From positions 1-6,830 of the forward strand of contig JAGALG010000058.1 of assembly GCA_017848075.1 (NCBI GenBank): DNA of 6,830 bases, given 5' to 3'. The position numbers were made by a program, and so were the translations under genes. The number at the start of each line of letters is the position of its first letter. The stretch's first letter is position 1. The notes under the pieces are model-generated. The model searched no databases and was not told the DNA's origin. It was given only the letters and a program-made list of their open reading frames with translations. The DNA comes from Oscillospiraceae bacterium (lineage in GTDB: Bacteria; Bacillota; Clostridia; Oscillospirales; Ruminococcaceae). This document shows positions 1 through 5,871 of this stretch, in pieces.

Positions 1-179
1 ATGGAGTCATCATGCACATCAATATCGATAAAATCATCGTTCCATTCGATATCAAGGGTATCGCTGTTCAGTACCGCGCCAATATCAGCACCCCACGCCC
101 AGCCTACCAAACAGAGGAGCACACCGACCAAACAGCAAGTCATCGCAATTTTTGCCAGTAATTTTAAGCCTTTGTTCAT
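1..179 (-). CDS. DUF4097-type membrane-anchored protein, N-terminal part only
   Basis: The reading frame starts at ATG 179 and is open to the window edge, so only the first 59 residues are visible. Residues 1-10 are short and basic (MNKGLKLLAK), residues 11-30 form one hydrophobic segment, and the rest is acidic and outside that segment. This is the usual start of the DUF4097/putative-adhesin proteins, whose beta-strand-repeat body follows a membrane anchor. The start is fixed by a Shine-Dalgarno AAAGGAG inside the last codons of the upstream DUF1700 gene, whose stop lies 3 bases before this ATG, so the two are translationally linked. The family call rests mostly on context (third gene after PadR and DUF1700), since the diagnostic repeat region is outside the window. 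Function is unknown; envelope sensing is only a guess. Confidence 0.6.
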   Translation of the reverse strand, partial: MNKGLKLLAKIAMTCCLVGVLLCLVGWAWGADIGAVLNSDTLDIEWNDDFIDIDVHDDS

Positions 180-182
180 GGT

Positions 183-722
183 CTACACTCCTTTCTTCTG
201 AGCCAGCCGCTTGATTACAGCTGCTACAGCATAAACAATACCAAACGCAGCCAACAGCACCATGCCCAGCAGCAGAAGTCCTGCGCCAACGCTGAAAATT
301 GCTGTCGGAATACTAATAAACAGTACTTTCACCGCTGCTGTCAGCAGTGCGAAGCCCACTGCAGCCAATACAAACAGCAGCACAACAGTCAGCAGAAGGA
401 AAACGAAAACCAAAACCAGCACAACAACGATCAGCGGAATCCAAACAGGAGAGCTGACTGTCGCGAAAACTCCAACCAAAAATCCCGGCAGACAGCCTTT
501 TCGGCTATACTGCTGTGTCGGCATGGAGTGATTGCGTTCTTCATAATCTGCAATAATGCGGGCTGCCGCTTCTGCCGGAGAACCCAGCTCAGCCCAAGCC
601 GCCGCGTCATCGCCGCACTCGTCAAAATATTCCCGGTAATATGCCATGGCTGCCTCCAGCTCTTCCGTCGGAAGGTGGCCGATCCGGGATCTTAATTCAC
701 GAAGGAAATCATCTCTGTTCAT
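183..722 (-). CDS. DUF1700 / HAAS-domain membrane protein
   Basis: A 179-residue protein. Residues about 3-64 are the soluble helical DUF1700 (HAAS) domain: an FLRELRSRI start, LP at 17-18, the YYREYFDE segment at 28-35, and LGSPAEAAARII at 46-57. Residues about 78-172 are strongly hydrophobic and should hold three or four membrane helices; the tail KRLAQKKGV is basic and probably cytoplasmic. I place the start at ATG 722 rather than the in-frame ATG 737, because GGAGG lies 8 bases before 722 and would be inside the gene if 737 were used. With this start the gene overlaps the end of padR by 14 bases, as expected for coupled translation. Such proteins are typically co-transcribed with PadR regulators and DUF4097 proteins, as here; their molecular role is not established. 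Confidence 0.85.
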   Translation of the reverse strand: MNRDDFLRELRSRIGHLPTEELEAAMAYYREYFDECGDDAAAWAELGSPAEAAARIIADYEERNHSMPTQQYSRKGCLPGFLVGVFATVSSPVWIPLIVVVLVLVFVFLLLTVVLLFVLAAVGFALLTAAVKVLFISIPTAIFSVGAGLLLLGMVLLAAFGIVYAVAAVIKRLAQKKGV

Positions 723-1035
723 ACCCACTGCCTCCATTCATTACCTCATCGATTTTATCACGGAAGCCATTCCATTGCTTCCAGAATTCGTTGAACTGTG
801 TACGCCCTGCCGCTGTAATGCGGTAATAGCGACGATTGCGGCCCTGATAGGGCTGATCATAGGTTTCCAGAAAACCATCCTTCTGCAGCCGCCGCAGGAC
901 GGGATATAGGGTGGATTCCGACACATCCATGATCTGTTTGACTTCCTGTGTCAGCTTATATCCATAGGTATCTTCCCGATGGACAATGGCCAGCACACAG
1001 GCCTCCAATAATGCGGAGCCTAACTGGAATGCCAT
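709..1035 (-). CDS. PadR-family transcriptional regulator
   Basis: A 108-residue winged-helix regulator, a usual size for the short PadR class that lacks a long C-terminal domain. Visible hallmarks are the N-terminal helix LLEACVLAIV (9-18), the YGYKL motif (24-28), the recognition-helix segment STLYPVLRRLQKDGFLE (41-57) and a wing with GRNRRYYRIT (65-74). The C-terminal helix (78-98) should mediate dimerisation. The start at 1035 has an excellent AAAGGAGG seven bases upstream. PadR proteins are usually ligand- or stress-responsive repressors; the neighbouring DUF1700 and DUF4097 genes are the probable targets. The promoter 32 bases upstream is covered by inverted repeats, suggesting autoregulation. 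The inducing signal cannot be read from the sequence. Confidence 0.92.
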   Translation of the reverse strand: MAFQLGSALLEACVLAIVHREDTYGYKLTQEVKQIMDVSESTLYPVLRRLQKDGFLETYDQPYQGRNRRYYRITAAGRTQFNEFWKQWNGFRDKIDEVMNGGSGYEQR

Positions 1036-1063
1036 GTTTCTTCCTCCTTTGCTCTTCTTTATC

Positions 1064-1098
1064 TATATTATATTTCGTATAATATATATTGTCAATAT
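1064..1098. promoter_or_regulatory. Two inverted repeats over the padR promoter, probable PadR operator
   Basis: Plus-strand arms TATATTATA (1064-1072) and TATAATATA (1078-1086) form a perfect 9-bp inverted repeat with a 5-base spacer lying over the -10 box. A second repeat, TATATTG (1085-1091) and CAATATA (1093-1099), is centred on the -35 box. Together they would let a dimeric repressor block the whole promoter. Assignment to PadR is inference from position; AT-rich promoters make palindromes by chance more often than average DNA does. Confidence 0.5.
1067..1095 (-). promoter_or_regulatory. Consensus sigma-A promoter of the padR operon
   Basis: On the minus strand a perfect TTGACA (1090-1095) and a perfect TATAAT (1067-1072) are separated by exactly 17 bases. 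Transcription should start near 1060, leaving a leader of about 25 nt that carries the padR ribosome binding site. Such a strong promoter in front of a repressor gene implies that its activity is held down by a bound protein. Confidence 0.85.
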
Positions 1099-1124
1099 AA
1101 TATTACAGAGTTCATAAAGAGTTC

Positions 1125-1170
1125 AAAAACTGCCAGAGGCTTCCTCTTTTCAAGGATCCCTCTGGCAGTT
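1125..1170 (-). terminator. Intrinsic terminator of aroE-aroK
   Basis: A perfect 12-bp stem, plus-strand arms AACTGCCAGAGG (1128-1139) and CCTCTGGCAGTT (1159-1170), encloses a 19-base loop just after the aroK stop. On the minus strand it ends in five U. The plus-strand side is also followed by a T-rich run, so it could work in both directions. It insulates the padR promoter from aroK transcription. Confidence 0.85.
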
Positions 1171-1174
1171 CTTT

Positions 1175-1666
1175 TTATTTACACTGTTCGATTATTTTTT
1201 CTACGGTATCGCTGAGCTCCCCTTGATTGCTGACAATCAGACTGCTAACAGAACGGTAAATTTGATCCCGTTTTTGAAAGAGCTCGTAGAGCTGCTCCTT
1301 GCTGTTCTTCTGCACCAAGGGTCGATCGCTGTCTTTGATGCGCTGGTAACAATCCTCAAAGGGAACCTCCAGATAGACTACACAGCTGCCTTTCAGCGCC
1401 TCCTGAACAGCCGGAGACAGAACGAAGCCTCCGCCAGTAGAAACAACAGCTGGATGACCGGTGGACAGCTTCTGGGCCATCTGGGCTTCCAACTGACGGA
1501 AATAAGCCTCCCCTTTCTCTGCGAAAATTTGAGGAATAGGGCCGTGCTCCCGCTCAATCAGCTCGTCCGTATCCAGCAATGACCAGCCCAAACGCTTCGC
1601 CAGTGTGCGGCCTACCGTGCTTTTTCCTGCTCCCATAAAGCCGCAGAGGAAGATCGCTTTTTTCAT
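1175..1666 (-). CDS. aroK: Shikimate kinase
   Basis: A 163-residue cytoplasmic P-loop kinase that phosphorylates shikimate at the 3-OH with ATP, the fifth step of the shikimate pathway. Visible motifs are the Walker A loop GFMGAGKST (9-17), DTDELIE (32-38) with the shikimate-binding Asp34, Arg57 in FAEKGEAYFRQLE, the GGG turn (78-80), the lid Arg115 in RPL, and the late substrate-binding Arg133 in QKRDQIY. Length is normal for the family. I chose ATG 1666 over further-upstream in-frame starts because the extra N-terminus would lie inside aroE and has no family resemblance, while 1666 has AGGAGGT six bases upstream. The ATG overlaps the aroE stop as ATGA, so AroE and AroK synthesis is coupled. 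A strong terminator follows. Confidence 0.96.
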   Translation of the reverse strand: MKKAIFLCGFMGAGKSTVGRTLAKRLGWSLLDTDELIEREHGPIPQIFAEKGEAYFRQLEAQMAQKLSTGHPAVVSTGGGFVLSPAVQEALKGSCVVYLEVPFEDCYQRIKDSDRPLVQKNSKEQLYELFQKRDQIYRSVSSLIVSNQGELSDTVEKIIEQCK

Positions 1667-2511
1667 AACAGTACCTCCTCCATCTCCTGCAGAACCTGTT
1701 CTACCTGTTCCTCTGTAAAGCGCTGTCCGTACCAAATTTCCTGTGCAGCAGCCGCCTGCCATACCAGCATAGGCATACCGCCGCAAACACGGCAGCCCGC
1801 CGCTTTTGCCTCTTGCATCAGGCGGGTCTCCTTCGGGTTATAGATGCAGTCAAAGACGGCTTTTACGGAGCGAAGAACCTCACAGTTTACCGGCATCGCA
1901 TCCACTTTCGGGAACATTCCCACAGGGCTTGCGTTGATCAGCAGGTCAAAATCGCCATTCAATGTTTCAGATGCAACCACGGCCACTTCGTTTCCTGAGA
2001 TCGCAGCCAGCTTTTGCTGCAGTTCCATCAAATCCTTGTGGGTTCCGGCTTGAAGCTCCTGCACCTGCTGGCTGCGAACAGCCAGTGTCAGCTGACAGCC
2101 CCGGTAGGCACATTCCGTCGCAAACATACGGCCTGCTCCACCGATACCTACCACACAGACCTTCCCCTGAAGCGGAATCCCGGCTGCCTCCACACAGCGG
2201 ACAAAACCAATGCAGTCCGTGTTGTAGCCGATATGCTTTCCATCCACCTTGGCCACCACATTGACCGCTCCATGCTTCTGAGCCGAAGCATCAAAGCCAT
2301 CCAAATATGTCTGAATATTCCGCTTATGTGGGATCGTCACATTAAAGCCATCCAGCGCCTTCAGCTTCGGCATAGACAGCTCCAAATTCTCCATCGAGAT
2401 CTCTAATTTATCATATTCCATGGGCTCCGGCATAAAGCGGCACAGCTTTCCGTGCAGCAGTGGGGACAGAGTATGTCCCAAAGGATAGCCCAGTAAACCA
2501 GCGTATTTCAT
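1663..2511 (-). CDS. aroE: Shikimate dehydrogenase (NADP+)
   Basis: A 282-residue protein that reduces 3-dehydroshikimate to shikimate, directly before the AroK step. The N-terminal substrate domain shows GYPLGHTLSP (8-17), NVTIPHK (57-63) with catalytic Lys63, GAVNVV (81-86) and NTDCIG (97-102) with catalytic Asp99. The nucleotide-binding domain shows GIGGAGR (122-128) and an AVRS segment (144-147) whose Arg146 fits the NADP 2'-phosphate clamp position. NASPVGM (193-199) and GGMPMLVWQA (244-253) complete the family signature. Length is typical. The start at 2511 is supported by AAGGAGGC ten bases upstream and a nearby promoter. First gene of a two-gene operon with aroK. Confidence 0.97.
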   Translation of the reverse strand: MKYAGLLGYPLGHTLSPLLHGKLCRFMPEPMEYDKLEISMENLELSMPKLKALDGFNVTIPHKRNIQTYLDGFDASAQKHGAVNVVAKVDGKHIGYNTDCIGFVRCVEAAGIPLQGKVCVVGIGGAGRMFATECAYRGCQLTLAVRSQQVQELQAGTHKDLMELQQKLAAISGNEVAVVASETLNGDFDLLINASPVGMFPKVDAMPVNCEVLRSVKAVFDCIYNPKETRLMQEAKAAGCRVCGGMPMLVWQAAAAQEIWYGQRFTEEQVEQVLQEMEEVLL

Positions 2512-2534
2512 GGCAAAAACGCCTCCTTTTCTTG

Positions 2535-2564
2535 ACTATAGCATAATCGGAGCGGACTGTGCAA
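2535..2564 (-). promoter_or_regulatory. Promoter of aroE-aroK with extended -10
   Basis: Minus strand: TTGCAC (2559-2564), an 18-base spacer, then TATAGT (2535-2540) preceded by TGC, which gives an extended -10 (TGnTATAGT). The predicted start near 2528 falls at the ribosome binding site (2521-2528), so the leader would be very short. Confidence 0.7.
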
Positions 2565-2608
2565 TGCTTTTATCGCCTAAACCACAGGAAAAAATTCCTT
2601 TTTTCTCC

Positions 2609-2638
2609 TTGACAGCAGCTCCCAGTCTGTGTTATAAC
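2609..2638 (+). promoter_or_regulatory. Upstream promoter (P1) of acpP
   Basis: Plus strand: perfect TTGACA (2609-2614), 18-base spacer and TATAAC (2633-2638). Transcription would start about 178 bases before the acpP ATG. The spacer 2512-2822 contains no coding frame that I can support; it holds this promoter, a second acpP promoter and the aroE promoter. Confidence 0.6.
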
Positions 2639-2704
2639 TTTTTCTGGCTCAAAATAGACTCTTCTGTATTTTGCATATTTCACGAAAATGGAGACTTATT
2701 TTTT

Positions 2705-2721
2705 CCATTGATTTTCAAATT
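2705..2721. promoter_or_regulatory. FabT-like operator candidate upstream of acpP
   Basis: The stretch contains TTGATTTTCAA, an inverted repeat TTGA-TTT-TCAA. From memory it matches about 13 of 16 defined positions of the streptococcal FabT operator consensus (ANTTTGATTATCAAATT). It lies just before the -35 of the second acpP promoter, where binding could control fatty-acid synthesis. The symmetry is short and the region AT-rich, so this stays tentative. Confidence 0.3.
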
Positions 2722-2726
2722 AAGTA

Positions 2727-2755
2727 TTGATTTGCGCTATGAAAACAGGTATCAT
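2727..2755 (+). promoter_or_regulatory. Proximal promoter (P2) of acpP
   Basis: Plus strand: TTGATT (2727-2732), 17-base spacer, TATCAT (2750-2755). The predicted start near 2762 gives a leader of about 60 nt. Two tandem promoters would suit the very high demand for acyl carrier protein. Confidence 0.55.
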
Positions 2756-2822
2756 AATTTTGAGCCGTGTTCCGAATAATGGAACTATTTTTTGAAGGCC
2801 GCGATGGAAAGGAGGATTACAC

Positions 2823-3053
2823 ATGGACGCTCTGGAAAAGATCATCGATATTCTGTGCGAGCAGCTGGACCTCGACAGAGAACAGGTGACCGAAGATTCT
2901 GAGATCATCGACGACTTGGGTGCTGATTCCCTGGACATCGTAGACCTCGTTATGACTCTGGAAGACGAATTTGACACCGAAATTACCGACGAAATGATCG
3001 AAGGTATGAGAACTGTTGGCGATGTTGCCAGATTTGTAGAGGAACACCTCTAA
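2823..3053 (+). CDS. acpP: Acyl carrier protein
   Basis: A 76-residue, strongly acidic protein that carries acyl chains on a 4'-phosphopantetheine arm for type II fatty-acid synthesis in the cytoplasm. The attachment site is Ser36 in GADSLDIVDLV (33-43), followed by the acidic helix II used by partner enzymes (TLEDEFDTEI). Four-helix length and composition are normal for fatty-acid-synthesis ACPs, and nothing suggests a D-alanyl or polyketide carrier. AAAGGAGG lies seven bases before the ATG. The gene stands alone: strong terminators follow and no fab gene is nearby, unlike many Firmicutes where acpP sits inside the fab cluster. It is the only plus-strand gene here and is divergent from aroE. 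Confidence 0.97.
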   Translation: MDALEKIIDILCEQLDLDREQVTEDSEIIDDLGADSLDIVDLVMTLEDEFDTEITDEMIEGMRTVGDVARFVEEHL

Positions 3054-3065
3054 TCCAAGCATATT

Positions 3066-3096
3066 ACCGTCCGAGTTTTTCTCGGACGGTTTTTTT
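3066..3096 (+). terminator. Intrinsic terminator of acpP
   Basis: Perfect 10-bp stem ACCGTCCGAG (3066-3075) with CTCGGACGGT (3081-3090), a five-T loop and a seven-T tract through 3096, starting 13 bases after the acpP stop. A textbook plus-strand terminator. Confidence 0.95.
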
Positions 3097-3102
3097 CTTA
3101 CG

Positions 3103-3142
3103 AAAAATCCCCGCCGGACTTGAGAATAATCCGGCGGGGATT
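3103..3142 (-). terminator. Intrinsic terminator of the FNT transporter gene
   Basis: Perfect 13-bp GC-rich stem (3106-3118 with 3130-3142), an 11-base loop and, on the minus strand, a run of five U. It starts 9 bases after the transporter stop. With the acpP terminator it forms a convergent pair separating the two opposing units. Confidence 0.93.
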
Positions 3143-3151
3143 CTGTTTTCC

Positions 3152-3964
3152 TTAGTTTGCTTTATGACCGTACCACAGAGCTGCACCCAAACCGGCGCCA
3201 CCGATGATATTGCCGATGGTAACCGGAAGCAGGTTTTTTAAGAAGAAGTTCCCCCAGCTCAAGGCAGACAGGTCCAAACCGGCTTCCACTGCCAGCTGTG
3301 CGTACTCCGGAACAGAGGCCGCAAACAGTCCGGCCGGCACATAGTACATATTGGCAACGCAGTGCTCAAAGCCGCAAATCACAAAGAGCGCAACCGGAAT
3401 ATAGGCACCCATGATTCGTCCGGCAGCATCCTTGCCTGTCAAGCTGACCATAACACCGGCAGAAACCAATACATTACAAAGGATACCCAGCACCAACCCA
3501 TTGGGGAAGGAGATGCTGCATTTCGCAATAGCTGTCCGAATGGCCTGTACCGCTAAGCCCCCTGCAGAGGCGTCAAACTGGCCGAAGTAAGCACAGCCTA
3601 CTGCAACCAGCAGTGCGCCTACAAAGTTGCCCAAATAGACTACCAGCAGGTTGTAGAGCATTTTCTGCCAAGTGGTCTTCTTTTCCAGAACGGAAATGGT
3701 GATCAGACAGTTTCCGGTAAATAACTCCGATCCAGTCAGGACAACGATGCCCAAACCAAACGGAAACAGCAAACCACTGATGAGTCTTTGGAGAGAAACA
3801 TTGGCAAGAGCGTGGGTTGCTGTCGCTGCGGTTGCTCCTCCAAGGGCGATGGTCATACCCGCCAGAATGGCCAGAACAAACAATCTGCCAAAGGAGCGTT
3901 CGCTCTTTTTCTTACCGGCATTTGCATAATTTTCGACATTTTCCCATGGTGTAAATAAATTCAT
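3152..3964 (-). CDS. Formate/nitrite transporter family channel, probably formate
   Basis: A 270-residue integral membrane protein of the FNT family, which forms pentameric channels for small monovalent anions. Family marks: the amphipathic N-terminus ending near residue 25, GATAATATHAL (43-53), the signature TGSELFTGN (77-85), GILCNVLVSAGVMVSLTGKDAAGRI (160-184, quoted here only as a landmark for residues Asn164 and Lys178), and GFEHCVANMYYVPAG (198-212), whose His201 fits the conserved pore histidine of FocA. Six membrane helices are expected. I start at ATG 3964, which has AAGGAGG six bases upstream; an upstream extension would run through the riboswitch. Sequence alone does not separate formate from nitrite or hydrosulfide channels. 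The fhs neighbour and the ZTP riboswitch favour formate, probably uptake for one-carbon metabolism (FocA-like). Confidence 0.93.
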   Translation of the reverse strand: MNLFTPWENVENYANAGKKKSERSFGRLFVLAILAGMTIALGGATAATATHALANVSLQRLISGLLFPFGLGIVVLTGSELFTGNCLITISVLEKKTTWQKMLYNLLVVYLGNFVGALLVAVGCAYFGQFDASAGGLAVQAIRTAIAKCSISFPNGLVLGILCNVLVSAGVMVSLTGKDAAGRIMGAYIPVALFVICGFEHCVANMYYVPAGLFAASVPEYAQLAVEAGLDLSALSWGNFFLKNLLPVTIGNIIGGAGLGAALWYGHKAN

Positions 3965-4000
3965 GGAGATCCTCCTTCTATAATGGACCGGATCGCACCC

Positions 4001-4042
4001 AAACAAAAAGGGCAATCCAGCTTTATCAAAACTGAATTGCCC
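4001..4042 (-). terminator. Riboswitch-controlled terminator upstream of the FNT gene
   Basis: Minus strand: GGGCAATTCAG (4042-4032) pairs with CTGGATTGCCC (4020-4010), with four further inner pairs possible, then UUUUUGUUU. Its first four bases (GGGC, 4042-4039) also form the end of the riboswitch P3 hairpin, so aptamer folding and terminator formation compete. This indicates an ON switch acting on transcription. Confidence 0.88.
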
Positions 4043-4109
4043 AGACGGTCGGCTTATTTCTTTTACACTTCCCCGCGGTACTCCGCGACTTCCGTCAGTT
4101 ATGTAAAAG
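4039..4109 (-). promoter_or_regulatory. ZTP riboswitch (pfl motif)
   Basis: Aptamer sensing ZMP/ZTP, the alarmone of 10-formyl-THF shortage. Read on the minus strand: P1 CTTTTACA (4109-4102) pairs with TGTAAAAG (4067-4060). J1/2 holds AACTGACGG. P2 CGCGG (4087-4083) pairs with CCGCG (4078-4074) around AGTA, followed by the conserved GGGGAAGTG-type strand. P3 is the hairpin AGCCGACCGTCTGGGCA, the hallmark 3' motif. The pseudoknot GACGG (4096-4092) with CCGTC (4048-4044) is intact; it is GGCGG-CCGCC-like in many members, so this looks like a compensated pair. A small 7-bp hairpin (4112-4128) precedes P1. It controls the FNT channel gene downstream. Confidence 0.9.
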
Positions 4110-4144
4110 CGGCTGTTTTCGAAACAGCACAATGATGTAATCAA

Positions 4145-4174
4145 ATAATAGCAAAGCAACCAACGAAAAGTCAA
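4145..4174 (-). promoter_or_regulatory. Promoter of the ZTP riboswitch-FNT unit
   Basis: Minus strand: TTGACT (4169-4174), 18-base spacer, TATTAT (4145-4150) preceded by TGC, an extended -10. The start near 4138 places the whole aptamer in the transcript. Thus the channel gene is transcribed apart from fhs, whose stop is only 21 bases upstream of the -35 box. Confidence 0.78.
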
Positions 4175-4194
4175 GGACTTTTCAAGCCTCTTTC

Positions 4195-5871
4195 TTAGAA
4201 CAGACCGGTAATTTTGCCGGTGGAATCCACATCGATCTTCTCAGCAGCCGGAACTTTTGGCAGACCAGGCATGGTCATGATCTCACCGGTGAGAGCAACG
4301 ATGAAACCAGCACCTGCAGATACCTTCAGGTTGCGAACCTGAACTTTGAAGCCTCTTGGTGCACCCAGCAGAGCAGCATTGTCAGAGAAGCTGTACTGGG
4401 TTTTTGCCATACAGATTGGCAGGTTGCCGTAGCCCAGCTCGTTGAGTTTTGCCATCTGTTTTCTTGCGCCTGGGGTCAGCTCTACGCCGTCGCCATGGTA
4501 GATTTTCGTAACGATTGCATGGAGTTTTTCCTCGATGGATGCTTCGGTATCGTAGGAGAAGGTGAAGTCGTTTGGCTGCTCACAGAGGCGAACCACTTCA
4601 TTTGCCAGCTCGATACCACCGTCGCCGCCTTTGCCCCATACTTCGGACAGAGCAACATGAACGCCCAGCTCTTTGCATTTGTCTTCGATCAGCTTCAGCT
4701 CTGCTTCGCTGTCGGTTGGGAAGCGGTTGATCGCTACCACTGCAGGCAGTTTGTAAACAGAGGTGATATTCTCTACATGCTGCAGCAGGTTTGGCAGACC
4801 TTTCTCCAAAGCTTCCAGATTTTCGTTGTTCAGATCAGCTTTTGCTACCCCGCCGTGATGTTTCAGTGCACGAACCGTAGCTACAACAACAACTGCTGCT
4901 GGGTTCAGACCTGCCATACGGCATTTAATATCCAGGAATTTCTCTGCACCCAGATCTGCGCCGAAGCCAGCCTCGGTTACAACATAGTCACCCAGCTTCA
5001 GAGCCATACGGGTTGCCATGATGGAGTTGCAGCCATGTGCAATGTTTGCGAATGGACCGCCGTGTACGAAAGCAGGGGTATGCTCCAGAGTCTGTACCAG
5101 GTTTGGTTTCAGAGCATCTTTCAGCAGCGCACACATTGCGCCTTCTGCTTTCAGCTGTCTTGCGGTAATTGGTTCTTCTTTGTAGGTGTAGCCTACAACA
5201 ATATTGCCCAGACGCTCTTTCAGATCGTCCAGATCTCTTGCCAGACAGAGAACTGCCATGATCTCGGAAGCAACGGTGATATCATAACCGTCCTCACGAG
5301 GAGTACCGTTCACTCTGCCGCCCAGACCGTCGGTCACGAAGCGGAGCTGTCTGTCGTTCATATCCACGCAGCGTTTCCAGGTGATACGGCGTGGGTCAAT
5401 GTTCAGAGCGTTGCCCTGATAAATGTGGTTATCCAGCATTGCTGCCAGCAGGTTGTTTGCAGCGCCGATTGCGTGCATATCACCGGTAAAGTGCAGGTTG
5501 ATGTCCTCCATCGGAACAACCTGTGCGTAACCGCCACCTGCTGCGCCGCCTTTTACGCCGAATACCGGGCCGAGGGATGGTTCACGCAGTGCAACCACAA
5601 CATTTTTGCCAATCTTCTTCAGACCGTCTGCCAAGCCTACAGTAGTGGTGGTTTTACCTTCACCGGCTGGAGTTGGGCTGATGGCAGTTACCAGAATCAG
5701 TTTGCCGTCCGGTGCATCTGCTTTTTCCGTCAGCATGTTGTAGTCCACTTTTGCTTTGTAGTTGCCATACTGTTCCAGATATTTCTCGTCAATACCTGCA
5801 GTTGCCGCAATATCGCGGATATGGCTCATTGTTGTTTCCTGTGCAATTTCGATGTCGCTTTTGTAACCCAT
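4195..5871 (-). CDS. fhs: Formate-tetrahydrofolate ligase
   Basis: A 558-residue cytoplasmic enzyme (FTHFS) that makes 10-formyl-tetrahydrofolate from formate, THF and ATP, feeding purine synthesis and, in some anaerobes, the methyl branch of the acetyl-CoA pathway. Visible marks: the P-loop-like TPAGEGKTT (67-75), REPSLGPVFG (96-105) followed by VKGGAAGGGYAQVVP (106-120), DINLHFTGD (123-131) and VHGGPFANIAHG (269-280). Length is typical (about 556-560). ATG 5871 gives the normal family N-terminus and has AAGGAG with nine bases spacing; upstream in-frame extension lies in a structured leader. Downstream lies the FNT channel, a plausible formate supplier. No strong promoter is visible close to the gene, so expression may come from the promoter at 6476-6504. 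No acs/cooS genes are visible, so acetogenesis is not implied. Confidence 0.97.
   Translation of the reverse strand: MGYKSDIEIAQETTMSHIRDIAATAGIDEKYLEQYGNYKAKVDYNMLTEKADAPDGKLILVTAISPTPAGEGKTTTTVGLADGLKKIGKNVVVALREPSLGPVFGVKGGAAGGGYAQVVPMEDINLHFTGDMHAIGAANNLLAAMLDNHIYQGNALNIDPRRITWKRCVDMNDRQLRFVTDGLGGRVNGTPREDGYDITVASEIMAVLCLARDLDDLKERLGNIVVGYTYKEEPITARQLKAEGAMCALLKDALKPNLVQTLEHTPAFVHGGPFANIAHGCNSIMATRMALKLGDYVVTEAGFGADLGAEKFLDIKCRMAGLNPAAVVVVATVRALKHHGGVAKADLNNENLEALEKGLPNLLQHVENITSVYKLPAVVAINRFPTDSEAELKLIEDKCKELGVHVALSEVWGKGGDGGIELANEVVRLCEQPNDFTFSYDTEASIEEKLHAIVTKIYHGDGVELTPGARKQMAKLNELGYGNLPICMAKTQYSFSDNAALLGAPRGFKVQVRNLKVSAGAGFIVALTGEIMTMPGLPKVPAAEKIDVDSTGKITGLF

Noticed and set aside
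2586..2604. AGGAA/TTCCT hairpin followed by six T upstream of acpP
   Set aside because: The stem is only 5 bp and AT-rich and it lies upstream of both acpP promoters with no transcript expected to end there.
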